DNA from: Pirellulaceae bacterium
GTDB taxonomy: Bacteria; Planctomycetota; Planctomycetia; Pirellulales; Pirellulaceae
NCBI GenBank assembly: GCA_022448315.1
Contig: JAKVCA010000015.1
Location: 242,837-306,836, forward strand
Direction: 5' to 3'
Length of the DNA stretch: 64,000 bases
How positions within the stretch are numbered: position 1 is the stretch's first letter; each line of letters starts with the position of its first letter. Shown here piece after piece: positions 54,842-63,561 of the stretch. A program made the position numbers and the translations under genes. Under the pieces are notes generated by a model. The model did no database searches and was not told the DNA's origin. It was given only the letters and a program-made list of their open reading frames with translations.

Positions 54842-56629
54842 TCAGCTCGCCGCCGAAATTCGCCAGTCCAGCAAGTGCAGTTCTACTTTTCGGAAGCCGC
54901 GAAACTCGTTTACGACCGGTCGAAATGCCACATCGATCGACCGGCCCGCTTCCGCGAGATTTTCCGCCCACTCGCCTTTGCCGAACGCCACAGCTCTCAG
55001 CTTGGCTTGACGGTGCTGGAGATTGACCGAGAGGTGTCGTTCACCCGCCCCCATGCGTTTGGGCGGTTCCACCAGTTCCACACCTCGTGTGCAAAGGATG
55101 GGACGCGGGTTGCCTTGACCGAATGGAGCAAGCCGCTCCATCTGTTCGAGGGTGGAAAGGTTCAATTCGGAGAAACTGACCTCGGAGTCAATTTCGAGTT
55201 CGGGGATCCGGTCTGATTTGGATAATGCCTGAGCCACCTCTTCGAGGAATGCTTCCCGAAATTCTTCCAGTCGATCTTCCGAGATTCGCAGTCCAGCAGC
55301 CGCTTTGTGACCTCCAAACGTCTCGAGGTATCCGGAACACCGGCTGAGCGTCTGGTAGAGATCGACGCCACTGATGGTGCGAGCGGAGCCGGTTCCTGGC
55401 TTGAGCCCTGCCGGATCCATCGCGATAAGAATGGTGGGGCGGTGATGTTTTTCCGCGAGTCGACCCGCGACGATACCGATTACGCCGGCATGCCAACTGC
55501 GATCCGCCAAGACGAATGCGGAATCATTTTCGGCGTCAAACGTGTTCTTGATCTGGTCGGAGGCGGAACGGTAAATGGAGCGATCGATGGAGTCCCTGTC
55601 GGTGTTCAGTTTGTGGATATGCGCGGCAAGTTCTCGCCCGCGTTCGGGATCCTTGGTCAGCAGAAGCTCGACACCCAGACGTGCTTGGCCAAGGCGTCCT
55701 GCTGCATTTAGTCGAGGCGCAAGTGTAAACCCGATGTCTTCGCTCGATAATGAGGACTTGGAATCGAGCTTGGTGATTTCCATTAGGTTCGAAAGTCCCA
55801 CCGGCGGTTTCTGTTTCAGGCAATGCAAGCCGTGCGCGACGAGAGTTCGGTTCTCATCCACGAGAGAAACCACGTCGGCCACGGTTCCGATTGCGGCAAG
55901 CGCCAAGGCTTGAAACAGGTATTCCCGCAGGTGAGGAGCGACCTTGGGTGAGTCGTTCTCCCCGCTCGCGAGTTGGCAAAGACGCCACGCCACTTTGAAT
56001 GCAACGCCGGCACCACATAGATCGCCGAAGGGATAATCATGCCCCGGAAGTCTCGGGTGAACCAAAGCGACGGCCTCCGGAAGCTGATCTCCCATCTGAT
56101 GATGATCGGTAATGACTAGCTTGAGTCCGAGGCGTTTTGCTGTCTGCGCGTGGTCGACACTCGCGATGCCGCAGTCGACCGTAACCACCATGCTCGCACC
56201 CTGCGCGGCGAGCTTTTCTAGAGCATCGTGTCCAAGACCGTATCCGTCATCCAGTCGATTGGGCACAAAATATTTGACATCAGCCCCAAGCTTTTCGAGG
56301 CAGCTCACCAAAATCGCGGTAGAAGTCATACCATCGGCGTCGTAGTCGCCGTACACGACGATTTTCTCTTTGGCTGAAACGGAGTCCCACAAGGCGTCGG
56401 CAGCGGCGGCACAACCGGGAAGCAACTCAGGGTCCCTGAGATTGCTCATTTTGTTTTCGAGAAAGTGGTTGCAATCTTCTGGTGTCTTCAATCCGCGTAA
56501 GGTCAGCAGTCGGGCTGCGACCGGAGAGACCCGACATTGTTCCTCAAAGTGCCGTGCGAGCCCCTCGTCAAAAATGCGCATCTGCCACTTTTTGGCGACA
56601 TGAGAGTTTGAAGAATCCGAAGTCTTCAA
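54842..56629 (-). CDS. recJ: Single-stranded-DNA-specific exonuclease RecJ
   Basis: RecJ is a 5'-3' single-strand exonuclease used in recombination, mismatch repair and replication restart. The 595-residue protein contains the DHH-superfamily motifs in order: VVYGDYDADGMTSTA, VTVDCGIAS, VITDHHQ, and VHPRLPGHDYPFGDLCGAGVAFK. The DHHA1 region shows the conserved GSARTISGVDL and GGHKAAAGLRI. An OB-type C-terminal domain follows. I chose a TTG at 56629 because GGAG lies 8 bases upstream; an in-frame TTG at 56650 overlaps that site and an ATG at 56581 would trim the N-terminus. It follows the L33 gene past a terminator. Confidence 0.94.
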   Translation of the reverse strand: MKTSDSSNSHVAKKWQMRIFDEGLARHFEEQCRVSPVAARLLTLRGLKTPEDCNHFLENKMSNLRDPELLPGCAAAADALWDSVSAKEKIVVYGDYDADGMTSTAILVSCLEKLGADVKYFVPNRLDDGYGLGHDALEKLAAQGASMVVTVDCGIASVDHAQTAKRLGLKLVITDHHQMGDQLPEAVALVHPRLPGHDYPFGDLCGAGVAFKVAWRLCQLASGENDSPKVAPHLREYLFQALALAAIGTVADVVSLVDENRTLVAHGLHCLKQKPPVGLSNLMEITKLDSKSSLSSEDIGFTLAPRLNAAGRLGQARLGVELLLTKDPERGRELAAHIHKLNTDRDSIDRSIYRSASDQIKNTFDAENDSAFVLADRSWHAGVIGIVAGRLAEKHHRPTILIAMDPAGLKPGTGSARTISGVDLYQTLSRCSGYLETFGGHKAAAGLRISEDRLEEFREAFLEEVAQALSKSDRIPELEIDSEVSFSELNLSTLEQMERLAPFGQGNPRPILCTRGVELVEPPKRMGAGERHLSVNLQHRQAKLRAVAFGKGEWAENLAEAGRSIDVAFRPVVNEFRGFRKVELHLLDWRISAAS

Positions 56630-56667
56630 GGATGTTTCTCCATATCGCAAAGGGGCAATGCGTCTGT

Positions 56668-56707
56668 AAAAAAAGACGCGTCGCTTTGAAATTCAAGGCA
56701 ACGCGTC
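56668..56707 (-). terminator. Rho-independent terminator after rpmG
   Basis: A hairpin with a perfect 7-bp outer stem (56675-56681 with 56701-56707) and further internal pairing is followed on the minus strand by seven T. It separates rpmG from recJ. Confidence 0.87.
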
Positions 56708-56803
56708 CTTTGAGTTGATGAGTCGTGAACGGTACGAACTCCAAGGCTCGTTGACCATTCTGGCCGAGGTGTCGCGGAACGGTAGACCCGCGACTTCAGC
56801 AAG

Positions 56804-56968
56804 TTACTTTTTCTTCTCGTTGTGCACGGTGTGACGCCGCAGGCGGGGGGAATACTTTTTGAGCTTCAATTTTTCGCCGCCCGGTTTGCGTCGGACGGTG
56901 TAGTTGTAGTCGCCCGTCTCTTCGCACACGAGAAATACGGTTTCGACCTTCTTTTTGCTTTTCGCCAT
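56804..56968 (-). CDS. rpmG: 50S ribosomal protein L33
   Basis: The 54-residue basic protein matches bacterial L33 of the large ribosomal subunit: AKSKKKVETVFLVCEETG at the N-terminus, a YTVRRKPGGEKL loop and KKYSPRLRRHTVHNEKKK at the C-terminus. It lacks the paired cysteines of the zinc-binding form: only one Cys remains and the usual KYCP reads KYSP, so it is the zinc-independent type. The ATG at 56968 is supported by a GGAG/GAAGAG element; a frame open to 56995 adds nothing family-like. A terminator lies downstream. Confidence 0.95.
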   Translation of the reverse strand: MAKSKKKVETVFLVCEETGDYNYTVRRKPGGEKLKLKKYSPRLRRHTVHNEKKK

Positions 56969-57457
56969 CTCTTCGTTCTCCGACGTCCCAATCACCTGAC
57001 CGTCCGGTGATTCACCCCGACAGTCGTCTAGCTTATGTCAGACCCGCGATTGCGGATTCAGTTTTTCATTCAAATGCCAGTTTTCGCCGAAAACCGACCA
57101 GTATCTTTGCCTCGGCTTTTTTTCTAATTCAAATCCGCCCCGGATCGCGCTTTGACGGGCGAATAAAGCGTCGCTTCGCGGCCAACAAGCCATAAAGCGG
57201 ACCGGAATCGCAATAGTGTACCGAAACTCGCCCGACAGGAAAGTGGGATTTTCCGGAATATCCGCGCTCATACCAGCCGAAGCAGTTTGGCTAATTCCCG
57301 TATTTACTAGCCTAAGTGGGTGGTTTATCGTTTGGGCCGTTCAAAAGGCTTACACTTCTTCAGGAGAAATTGTTAACATAGAAATCGATGACTTATTTGG
57401 TCCCGACACCATACTCCTCTGGACGCTGGGCGTTTGTTGACGTTGGAGAAGACAGTG
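56969..57457. other. Intergenic region between rpmG and the first of two tandem terpenoid-cyclase-fold genes
   Basis: This 489-base divergent region has no supported gene. A 74-codon plus-strand frame (57216-57440) contains a hydrophobic stretch but has a GTG start without a ribosome-binding site. Confidence 0.5.
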
Positions 57458-59041
57458 ATGGCTGAAGAACTACCCTCAATGCCACAAGGTAATCCCCCTG
57501 AGGTTGAAACGGCGAGCGACAGCCCCGATGAGCGGCCGTCGAATAATGCAAGCGAACCGAAGGTCGGCCATCGGTTTGTGGTTTTCGCACTGCTGCCAAG
57601 TTGGATGGTCAGCATGTTGGTGCATGCGATTTTGATCATCCTTTTGGCTTTGATCAACTTTTCCAAGCCTGCCCGCGAGTACTTGCAAGTGATTGCGGAT
57701 CGACAGCCGGAGGTGGAGGAGCTTGACGAGTTCGAGCTTGACGAGATCATCCCGGTGGACGAGCAGGTTCTTGAGAATCAGCAACCGTTGGAGTCGGAAC
57801 CGGTTCCGGATTCATCGCTTGAAGCCAATGCGGACGTGCCGTTCACAGACAAATTCGAAGATGCGACCTTCGATATTTCTGTCGACGCGCCGACAGAAAA
57901 TTTTGCTCCGACCGATTTGTTGACGACTCCATTTGGTCAGTTGGCGTCGAACGCGACGGGCGGGCGAGCTGGAGCTCGCAGGGCCCAGATGGTGAAAGAA
58001 GCTGGTGGTAGCGAGGGTAGCGAGCGAGCCGTGCAAATGGCGCTGAAATGGATCGCGGCGCATCAGCTACCTGATGGGAGTTGGAATTTTAATCACCAAG
58101 TCGGTCCCGGGCCGCACCGGAATTCGCCTGACCCCGGCGAAGCACAGGCTGCCGTGAATGGGGCGACGGCTTTGGCATTGCTCCCCTTCCTCGGCGCTGG
58201 ACAAACCCATCTTGAAGGTAAGTACAAGCAGACCGTACTCAAGGGACTGAAGTTCCTGATCAACAACCAACGGCCAGCTGGAGGTGGTGGAACATTCAGC
58301 GAACGTGAAGGGAACATGTATTCTCATGGCCTTTGCACCATCGCCTTGACCGAAGCATACGCGATGACCAACGATCGGAATTTGATTGCTCCGGCGCAAG
58401 CCGCAATCAATTACATCGTTTATGCTCAGGATCCGGTCGGAGGTGGCTGGAGATATTCGCCTCGTCAGCCCGGTGACACTTCGGTTGTCGGGTGGCAGTT
58501 GATGGGTCTCAAAAGCGGTTTGATGGGCTATCTTGAAGTTCCACCCAACACGATTCGGGGTTCAGAAAAGTTTCTGGAGTCCGTTTCTCAAAATGGTGGC
58601 GGAAGCTACGGCTATGTCTCCCCGGGCCGATCTCCAGCGACAACGGCCGTAGGACTGCTCTGCCGCATGTATCTCGGCTGGGAAAAGGATCACCCTGGCA
58701 TCATCAAGGGGGTTGAGTTTCTGAGTAATACGGGACCCTCGAAGCCAGGTGGCAATCGAGGCAACCAGGCTGACATGTACTTCAACTATTACGCAACCCA
58801 GGTCATGCGTCACTACGGCGGGTCCGAGTGGGAAAAGTGGAATGCGGCGACTCGGGATTGGTTGGTCGATTCACAGGAAAAGGAAGGCAACCTCGCTGGA
58901 AGTTGGCACTTTCCACACACCTGGGCGAACCGAGGTGGCCGGCTCTACAATACGGCCATGGGATGCATGATCCTTGAAGTCTACTATCGCCACATGCCCA
59001 TTTACGGGAACAAGGCGACCGAGGAAGAGTTCCCACTGTAG
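57458..59041 (+). CDS. Membrane-anchored terpenoid-cyclase-fold protein with TonB-like N-terminus (first tandem copy)
   Basis: The 527-residue protein has a cytoplasmic N-tail, one transmembrane helix (about 49-68, WMVSMLVHAILIILLALI, like the anchor of TonB-type proteins), an acidic linker (about 70-185) and a C-terminal alpha/alpha-barrel (about 190-520) of the prenyltransferase/squalene-cyclase repeat fold. Repeats include ALKWIAAHQLPDGSWNFN, LNNQRP-type helices, GGGWRYSPRQPGDTSVVGWQLMGLKSGLMGYLEVP and a final GRLYNTAMGCMILEVYYRHMPIY. No DXDD cyclase acid motif is evident. GGAG lies 9 bases before the ATG at 57458. A homologous gene follows on the same strand, past a terminator. The domain probably faces the periplasm; its ligand is unknown. 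Confidence 0.88.
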   Translation: MAEELPSMPQGNPPEVETASDSPDERPSNNASEPKVGHRFVVFALLPSWMVSMLVHAILIILLALINFSKPAREYLQVIADRQPEVEELDEFELDEIIPVDEQVLENQQPLESEPVPDSSLEANADVPFTDKFEDATFDISVDAPTENFAPTDLLTTPFGQLASNATGGRAGARRAQMVKEAGGSEGSERAVQMALKWIAAHQLPDGSWNFNHQVGPGPHRNSPDPGEAQAAVNGATALALLPFLGAGQTHLEGKYKQTVLKGLKFLINNQRPAGGGGTFSEREGNMYSHGLCTIALTEAYAMTNDRNLIAPAQAAINYIVYAQDPVGGGWRYSPRQPGDTSVVGWQLMGLKSGLMGYLEVPPNTIRGSEKFLESVSQNGGGSYGYVSPGRSPATTAVGLLCRMYLGWEKDHPGIIKGVEFLSNTGPSKPGGNRGNQADMYFNYYATQVMRHYGGSEWEKWNAATRDWLVDSQEKEGNLAGSWHFPHTWANRGGRLYNTAMGCMILEVYYRHMPIYGNKATEEEFPL

Positions 59042-59103
59042 AGGTTATGTGGCCTGAGTGGCTAGACGGGCTGATCCGGCCACGGAAACATCAAGCATGA
59101 TAA

Positions 59104-59127
59104 AGGGCAGCGTTCGCTGCCCTTTTT
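59104..59127 (+). terminator. Rho-independent terminator between the two tandem genes
   Basis: A perfect 8-bp stem (59104-59111 with 59116-59123) with a 4-base loop is followed by T residues, about 60 bases after the stop of the first tandem gene. Confidence 0.88.
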
Positions 59128-59492
59128 GTTGCGCGAGAAGAGTCCAGGGAGATATTTCCGAGCATCGGCAGCAAAAAAAGGCAAATTAAAACCGTTTTGC
59201 TCAGCATCACGCGGTTTGTATTTGAAGTCGCAACCTACACTTTCAGGTTCCAGTCCCAGAAATACGTGGCATGTGTAGGCGACTCGAAGTGATGATTGAT
59301 GAGGTTTTCTCCTTCGATCAAAATGACAGACCGCCTCTTCACACCAACAAGTCTCGAACATTTCGGAGCGTGGGAACCTGCTAGTAGCATGTGCCCGTGA
59401 AACTCGCCTGTAAAAAAAGACTGTAAAACAAGAGACTGTGAAACGAGACCGCGACGTTCCACCCATCGTGTCCACTGACCCACGTGAATCTC
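59128..59492. other. Non-coding stretch upstream of the second tandem gene
   Basis: A 365-base stretch with no supported gene after the terminator at 59104-59127. The promoter of the second copy is expected here, consistent with separate transcription of the two genes. Confidence 0.5.
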
Positions 59493-61238
59493 ATGACGAC
59501 CGAGATGCAGCCAGAATTCAATACCGAGCGTGAAGGCCAACGGTCGACCGATGGCGGTACGGGATCTGATGCTGCAATGGGGCAACCACGCGATGCGGAA
59601 ATTGCTAACAAGAGTCGTAAAATATCCAGCAGCGGAGCGAATCAACTTCGTGCTGAAGAACAGAGACGTTCCGCTTCGCCAGCGAAAAAAGATGCGGCAG
59701 GGAAGACGGCGGTTCAACCAACAAGAGATCGCCCCAAACCGCCTAAGCCACCGACTCGTCAACGGGCGTCGCTTCCCTCTGTCAATTCGCAAAATGTTCC
59801 GGAAGAGCTTACCGGTCTTAATCGATATCTGGCCTATCTGCCAGGTCGACGAACGACGACCAGTTTTTCCATCAGTACGATTGTTCATGTCGTGCTATTG
59901 GTCGCGCTGATGATGATCATGGTGGCGCGGCAGAAAGAGGATGGACTTTTGACGATCGAGGCTGGAATCGATGCGGATTCATCGATGGAATTGACATTGG
60001 ATTCGACCGAGCGAGTGCCATTGCAGTCGATTCAGGCTCAGTCCAATTTTCAGGTTTCGACAGATATTGATATTCCTTTGCCACAGGCTCTGGTCATCGG
60101 GGCCCAGGCAAGTCAGGCCAGAGCGGAGCAATCCACCCTTTCAACTTCGGCGGACCTCAAGGCATTTTCGAATCTTCCGACCGGGGGTGGCATGTCAGGT
60201 CGTTCTGAGGAACGACGTCAGGACCTGGTTGCTTCTGAAGGGGGAACGGAGGCGAGCGAGCGGGCCGTTGAACTTGGCCTCGCGTGGTTGGCCGCGCATC
60301 AACGTGAGAATGGGGCTTGGTGGTTCAACTTTCATGACTCTGAGTGTCGGGGTCGCTGCCGTCATCCCGGTTCCGTGGGATCCTCGACAGCGGCAACAGG
60401 CTTGGCTCTGCTATGCTTCCTTGGTCGCGGAGAGACTCCCTTGGAGGGAAAGTATCAGGATGTGGTGCAACGTGGACTCTATTATCTACAAAACCGAATG
60501 GTCTTCACGAAGTATGGTGGAGACCTTCAAGAGGGTACGATGTACGGGCACGCGATCGCGACGCTCGCTCTGTGTGAAGCCTATGGAATGACTCAGGATG
60601 CCGCCCTTCGCCCTCTTGCTCAAAAGGCCATTGACTACATTGTCCATGCTCAACACAGCAAAGGGGGGTGGCGATACACGCCGAAACAGCCTGGTGACAC
60701 GACGGTCACTGGATGGCAAGTGATGGCCCTGCGAAGCGCTCATCTTGCTGGTCTCGAAGTCCCGACGCCTACCACGGAGTTGGCGAGACTCTATCTGGAC
60801 TCGGTTCAGACTCATGCAGGCTCCCGGTATAAGTACCTGATCACCGACGAGGACGAAACACCCGTGCCAACCGCGGTTGGCTTGTTGTGCCGGATGTATC
60901 TGGGTTGGTCGAAAGACACGACGCCACTTCGCGAAGGAGCTAGATATCTGGCAGGGCTGGGACCCTCCACCAGCGATTTGTACTTCGATTACTATGCGAC
61001 TCAGGTGCTGCATCACTTTGGCGATCCCTATTGGGAGGGCTGGAATCGACTGATGCGAGACTATCTGGTCTCCAATCAGGCAACAGCGGGTCACGAGAAG
61101 GGAAGCTGGCACTTTGCGGATGAGCATGGGGATCAGGGAGGCAGGCTCTACAGTACGGCCATGGCCGTCATGATCCTTGAGGTTTACTACCGTTATTTGC
61201 CTCTCTACGAATCTCGAGCCGTCGAGTTTCCTCTTTAG
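59493..61238 (+). CDS. Membrane-anchored terpenoid-cyclase-fold protein with TonB-like N-terminus (second tandem copy)
   Basis: The 581-residue protein parallels the copy at 57458-59041. It has a longer basic/polar N-terminal tail (about 1-120) with Pro-rich segments, one transmembrane helix (about 124-144), a linker, and a C-terminal alpha/alpha-barrel (about 245-575). Shared barrel segments include GLAWLAAHQRENGAWWFN, GGWRYTPKQPGDTTVTGWQVMALRSAHLAGLEVP, TAVGLLCRMYLGWSKD and RLYSTAMAVMILEVYYRYLPLYESRAVEFPL. The closing segments of both copies are nearly the same, which argues for duplication. The start is uncertain: ATG at 59493 or 59505, GTG at 59484, none with a good ribosome-binding site. 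Confidence 0.87.
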   Translation: MTTEMQPEFNTEREGQRSTDGGTGSDAAMGQPRDAEIANKSRKISSSGANQLRAEEQRRSASPAKKDAAGKTAVQPTRDRPKPPKPPTRQRASLPSVNSQNVPEELTGLNRYLAYLPGRRTTTSFSISTIVHVVLLVALMMIMVARQKEDGLLTIEAGIDADSSMELTLDSTERVPLQSIQAQSNFQVSTDIDIPLPQALVIGAQASQARAEQSTLSTSADLKAFSNLPTGGGMSGRSEERRQDLVASEGGTEASERAVELGLAWLAAHQRENGAWWFNFHDSECRGRCRHPGSVGSSTAATGLALLCFLGRGETPLEGKYQDVVQRGLYYLQNRMVFTKYGGDLQEGTMYGHAIATLALCEAYGMTQDAALRPLAQKAIDYIVHAQHSKGGWRYTPKQPGDTTVTGWQVMALRSAHLAGLEVPTPTTELARLYLDSVQTHAGSRYKYLITDEDETPVPTAVGLLCRMYLGWSKDTTPLREGARYLAGLGPSTSDLYFDYYATQVLHHFGDPYWEGWNRLMRDYLVSNQATAGHEKGSWHFADEHGDQGGRLYSTAMAVMILEVYYRYLPLYESRAVEFPL

Positions 61239-61420
61239 ACGATTCCCCAACCGGCACGCCTTTCGTGTTTGCCCGTATCTCTTTTTGGGTTTGCATACGT
61301 ACTCCTGGGGACTGTCTGGCGAGTGTCCTTTTTTGAGCCTTGCCGCGTGATGGCCATACCGTCAAAATCAGGACTTCGACTGGCTCGGCGATGATCTGAC
61401 TGTTTGGGAATGGCTTGGAA

Positions 61421-62188
61421 ATGACGGATGAATGGTTGGAACGTGTTTTGCCCGTGATGGATGTGCAGCATGGGCGAGTGGTCCATGCGTTGCGTGGAAA
61501 TCGTGAGCAATACAGGAGCGTTCAGCAGCTGGGTCTGCAGTCGGATGAGCTTCCATGCGTCGCCGAGTGGTACGCCACACACTATGGTTTTCGTCACTTC
61601 TACGTGGCTGATCTGGATGCGATCCGAACCTCAAAGCCTTCACACCTGGTCGGGCTGGAGACACCAAAAATCGGCGGCATCCTCTATCTGGACGCCGGGT
61701 GGTCGATCGAATCGCTTGCAAACTGTGACTTTGAAACTCGGCCGGATCATGAAGTGATTCCCGTCATCGCGACCGAGGCTCTCGCCTGTCTCGAAGAGCT
61801 TGAGGCCCTGCACGAAGTTGCACCCCCTGGCTCTGTGCTCAGTGTGGATTTGAAGCAGGGGCACCTCTGCAGTCCGCAGCTCAAATTGACGGAACCTCTG
61901 AAACTCGTGGAGTTCGCCTACCGGGTTGGTTTTAGACATTTTTTGATTCTCGATCTGGCGGATGTGGGGCAAGAGGAAGGCACTTCTTCTCTGATGCTTC
62001 TCGAGGAACTTCGCCAATCATGTCTCGAAGCCGTCTTTTGGGGCGGCGGCGGTGTCCGGGATATGCAAGATCTCGCCCATCTGTGGAAATGTGGTTACGA
62101 ACGCGTTCTCGTAGCCACCGCTTTTTACCGCGGTTCAATTACCCGTCGGCAGTTGCGAGAGGCCCAAGTGCCTTATTCTGACTGCTAG
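61421..62188 (+). CDS. HisA/HisF-like TIM-barrel protein
   Basis: The 255-residue protein is related to HisA/HisF, the phosphate-binding barrels of histidine synthesis, but belongs to the divergent branch known as the HisA/HisF-related family. Visible elements are LPVMDVQHGRVVHALRGNREQY near the N-terminus (catalytic Asp in the usual position), VADLDAIRTSKP, YLDAGW, LSVDLKQGHL, LILDLADVGQEEG and the phosphate-loop VFWGGGGVRD. Members occur in methanogens, methylotrophs and Planctomycetes that use tetrahydromethanopterin C1 transfer, and a role in that cofactor's synthesis has been suggested; I treat this as an inference. No his gene is adjacent. ATG 61421 is chosen over a TTG at 61415. Confidence 0.85.
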   Translation: MTDEWLERVLPVMDVQHGRVVHALRGNREQYRSVQQLGLQSDELPCVAEWYATHYGFRHFYVADLDAIRTSKPSHLVGLETPKIGGILYLDAGWSIESLANCDFETRPDHEVIPVIATEALACLEELEALHEVAPPGSVLSVDLKQGHLCSPQLKLTEPLKLVEFAYRVGFRHFLILDLADVGQEEGTSSLMLLEELRQSCLEAVFWGGGGVRDMQDLAHLWKCGYERVLVATAFYRGSITRRQLREAQVPYSDC

Positions 62189-62584
62189 CAAAATCTGAAA
62201 CTGGATCGTCACTCCGCACGCATCACAGGGATTTCGAAAAACGTCCTTTTTAAAGGTCGAACTGGCATTGCCACAGATTGGTGGAAATCTTTACAACTCT
62301 GCATTGTAAATCTGACACGGGGAACCTCGTGGCATAGAGACTTGAGCTGTCTGTTTTCAGGTTGGCAAAGTTTTGACAGGTCTACTTGGGAGACGGATCT
62401 CCTGTCATCCAGAGGAACGCAGAGCGTGGGTCCAAGGAAACACGTCCCCGCTTTCGAAGATCTACTTGGGTTTGGCATGCCGAATGCTGAACTGACTGGG
62501 ATTGAAAAACTTGCGATGATCAGCAGGACGACTTCTGCTGACCAGTTCAAAGAATAAAAACGCTTCTATCAAGGAGGATGAACG
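62189..62584. other. Non-coding region upstream of the OmpH/Skp-like gene
   Basis: These 396 bases contain a 113-codon minus-strand frame (62209-62550) beginning with a signal-peptide-like stretch from a TTG, but with no ribosome-binding site and no family match. A plus-strand frame overlaps it. I support no gene here. Confidence 0.5.
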
Positions 62585-63163
62585 TTGAAGATTTCAAGCA
62601 TGGGTTGTATCGCTTTAGGCCTGTTGGTTGCTCTAGGATCCTCGGTCAACGGCCAGGAGGCTCAGGGGCAGTCGGGAATCGTCGCGGTTCTTGACGTTGC
62701 GAAGGTGTTCAAAGAACACGCGCAATTCAACAAGAGCATGGAAACCATCAAGAGCGACATCGCCAAATTTGAAGAAGAGTTCCGCGGAAAACGGGAGTCC
62801 CTGCAGAATCAAATTCGAGCTCTACAGAATCTTGTGGGACAGCCCGAATTCAAAACCGAAGAGGCGGCACTTGCCCGGAAAGAGGCAGATCTCCAGATCG
62901 AAGCGAACCAAAAGCGGGCGGATATCCTGAAGCAGGAAGCCGAGATTTACTATCAAACTTATAACCAGGTGGTTCAGACCGTCGCCAAACTGAGTGGCAC
63001 CTACGGAATCAGCTTGGTCATCCGTTACGATAGCGGTCCGATCGACCAAACCGATCGTCCTTCGGTCATCAAAGGTGTCAACCGGAACGTTGTGTTTCAG
63101 CGTGATCTTGACCTGACCTCTCTGGTCTTGGCAGAGCTCAACGGAACCACCGCCGGCAACTAG
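62585..63163 (+). CDS. OmpH/Skp-like periplasmic chaperone
   Basis: The 192-residue protein has a signal peptide (about residues 1-23, ending VNGQE). A Skp/OmpH-like fold follows: a short beta segment (GIVAVLDVAKVFKEHAQFNKSMETIKSDI) then a long helical hairpin (about 50-130, Glu/Lys/Gln-rich) and a C-terminal segment YGISLVIRYD. Skp-type chaperones hold unfolded outer-membrane proteins in the periplasm. The start is TTG at 62585, with a perfect AAGGAGG Shine-Dalgarno 7 bases upstream, so the rare start is well supported. A terminator follows at 63191-63220, which separates it from the small lipoprotein gene. Confidence 0.9.
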   Translation: MKISSMGCIALGLLVALGSSVNGQEAQGQSGIVAVLDVAKVFKEHAQFNKSMETIKSDIAKFEEEFRGKRESLQNQIRALQNLVGQPEFKTEEAALARKEADLQIEANQKRADILKQEAEIYYQTYNQVVQTVAKLSGTYGISLVIRYDSGPIDQTDRPSVIKGVNRNVVFQRDLDLTSLVLAELNGTTAGN

Positions 63164-63190
63164 CTGGATGACGGCAAGCAATTCAAATGG

Positions 63191-63220
63191 AGGTCCCATG
63201 CTCGTATGGGACCTTTTTTT
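63191..63220 (+). terminator. Rho-independent terminator after the OmpH/Skp-like gene
   Basis: A perfect 9-bp stem (63191-63199 with 63206-63214) followed by a T run (to 63220) begins 28 bases after the stop. Confidence 0.92.
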
Positions 63221-63303
63221 ATGTGCCCAAATTGAATCCACGATCAGGCAACGTGCATCCGGTGGTGCCTGTTACGATCCCTTCAATAGCAAGAGGTCAA
63301 GTT

Positions 63304-63561
63304 TTGAATCTCCCAAAAATAGTGCGGAATTGCTGCGCCGCCGGCCTGTTTCTTTGCCTGTTCATAACGGGCTGTATGCCTCCTAAGAACGCGGTCAAAC
63401 TCGGCAGCGGCCTGTCGGTACCCGAGGACACGATCCGCCAACTCGAAAGACAAGAGGGATTGAGTCGGAGCGAGGCGCTGGAGGTGTTGCGTTATCAGAT
63501 GCAATCGCTTGAGGAAAACAGCCCATCCTCGTCACAGGACCCTCAAGATTCAGGCGAGTAA
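63304..63561 (+). CDS. Small lipoprotein
   Basis: The 85-residue protein has a lipoprotein signal ending FITGC (lipidated Cys about residue 24) and a short mature region with a predicted helical pair (DTIRQLERQEGLSRSEALEVLRYQMQSLEEN). It then ends in a Ser/Gln/Asp-rich tail. The TTG at 63304 is chosen: AGAGG lies 7 bases upstream and it puts the lipobox at the right distance. A frame open from 63187 would run through the upstream terminator. It overlaps the convergent gene at 63550-63882 by 12 bases at the 3' ends. No family recognised. Confidence 0.78.
   Translation: MNLPKIVRNCCAAGLFLCLFITGCMPPKNAVKLGSGLSVPEDTIRQLERQEGLSRSEALEVLRYQMQSLEENSPSSSQDPQDSGE

Noticed and set aside
57216-57440. A 74-codon plus-strand frame with a hydrophobic stretch upstream of the first tandem cyclase-fold gene.
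   Set aside because: GTG start without a ribosome-binding site and no homologue pattern; probably chance.
62209-62550. A 113-codon minus-strand frame that begins with a signal-peptide-like segment.
   Set aside because: No ribosome-binding site at the TTG, no family match, and it overlaps a plus-strand frame in the promoter region of the OmpH/Skp-like gene.
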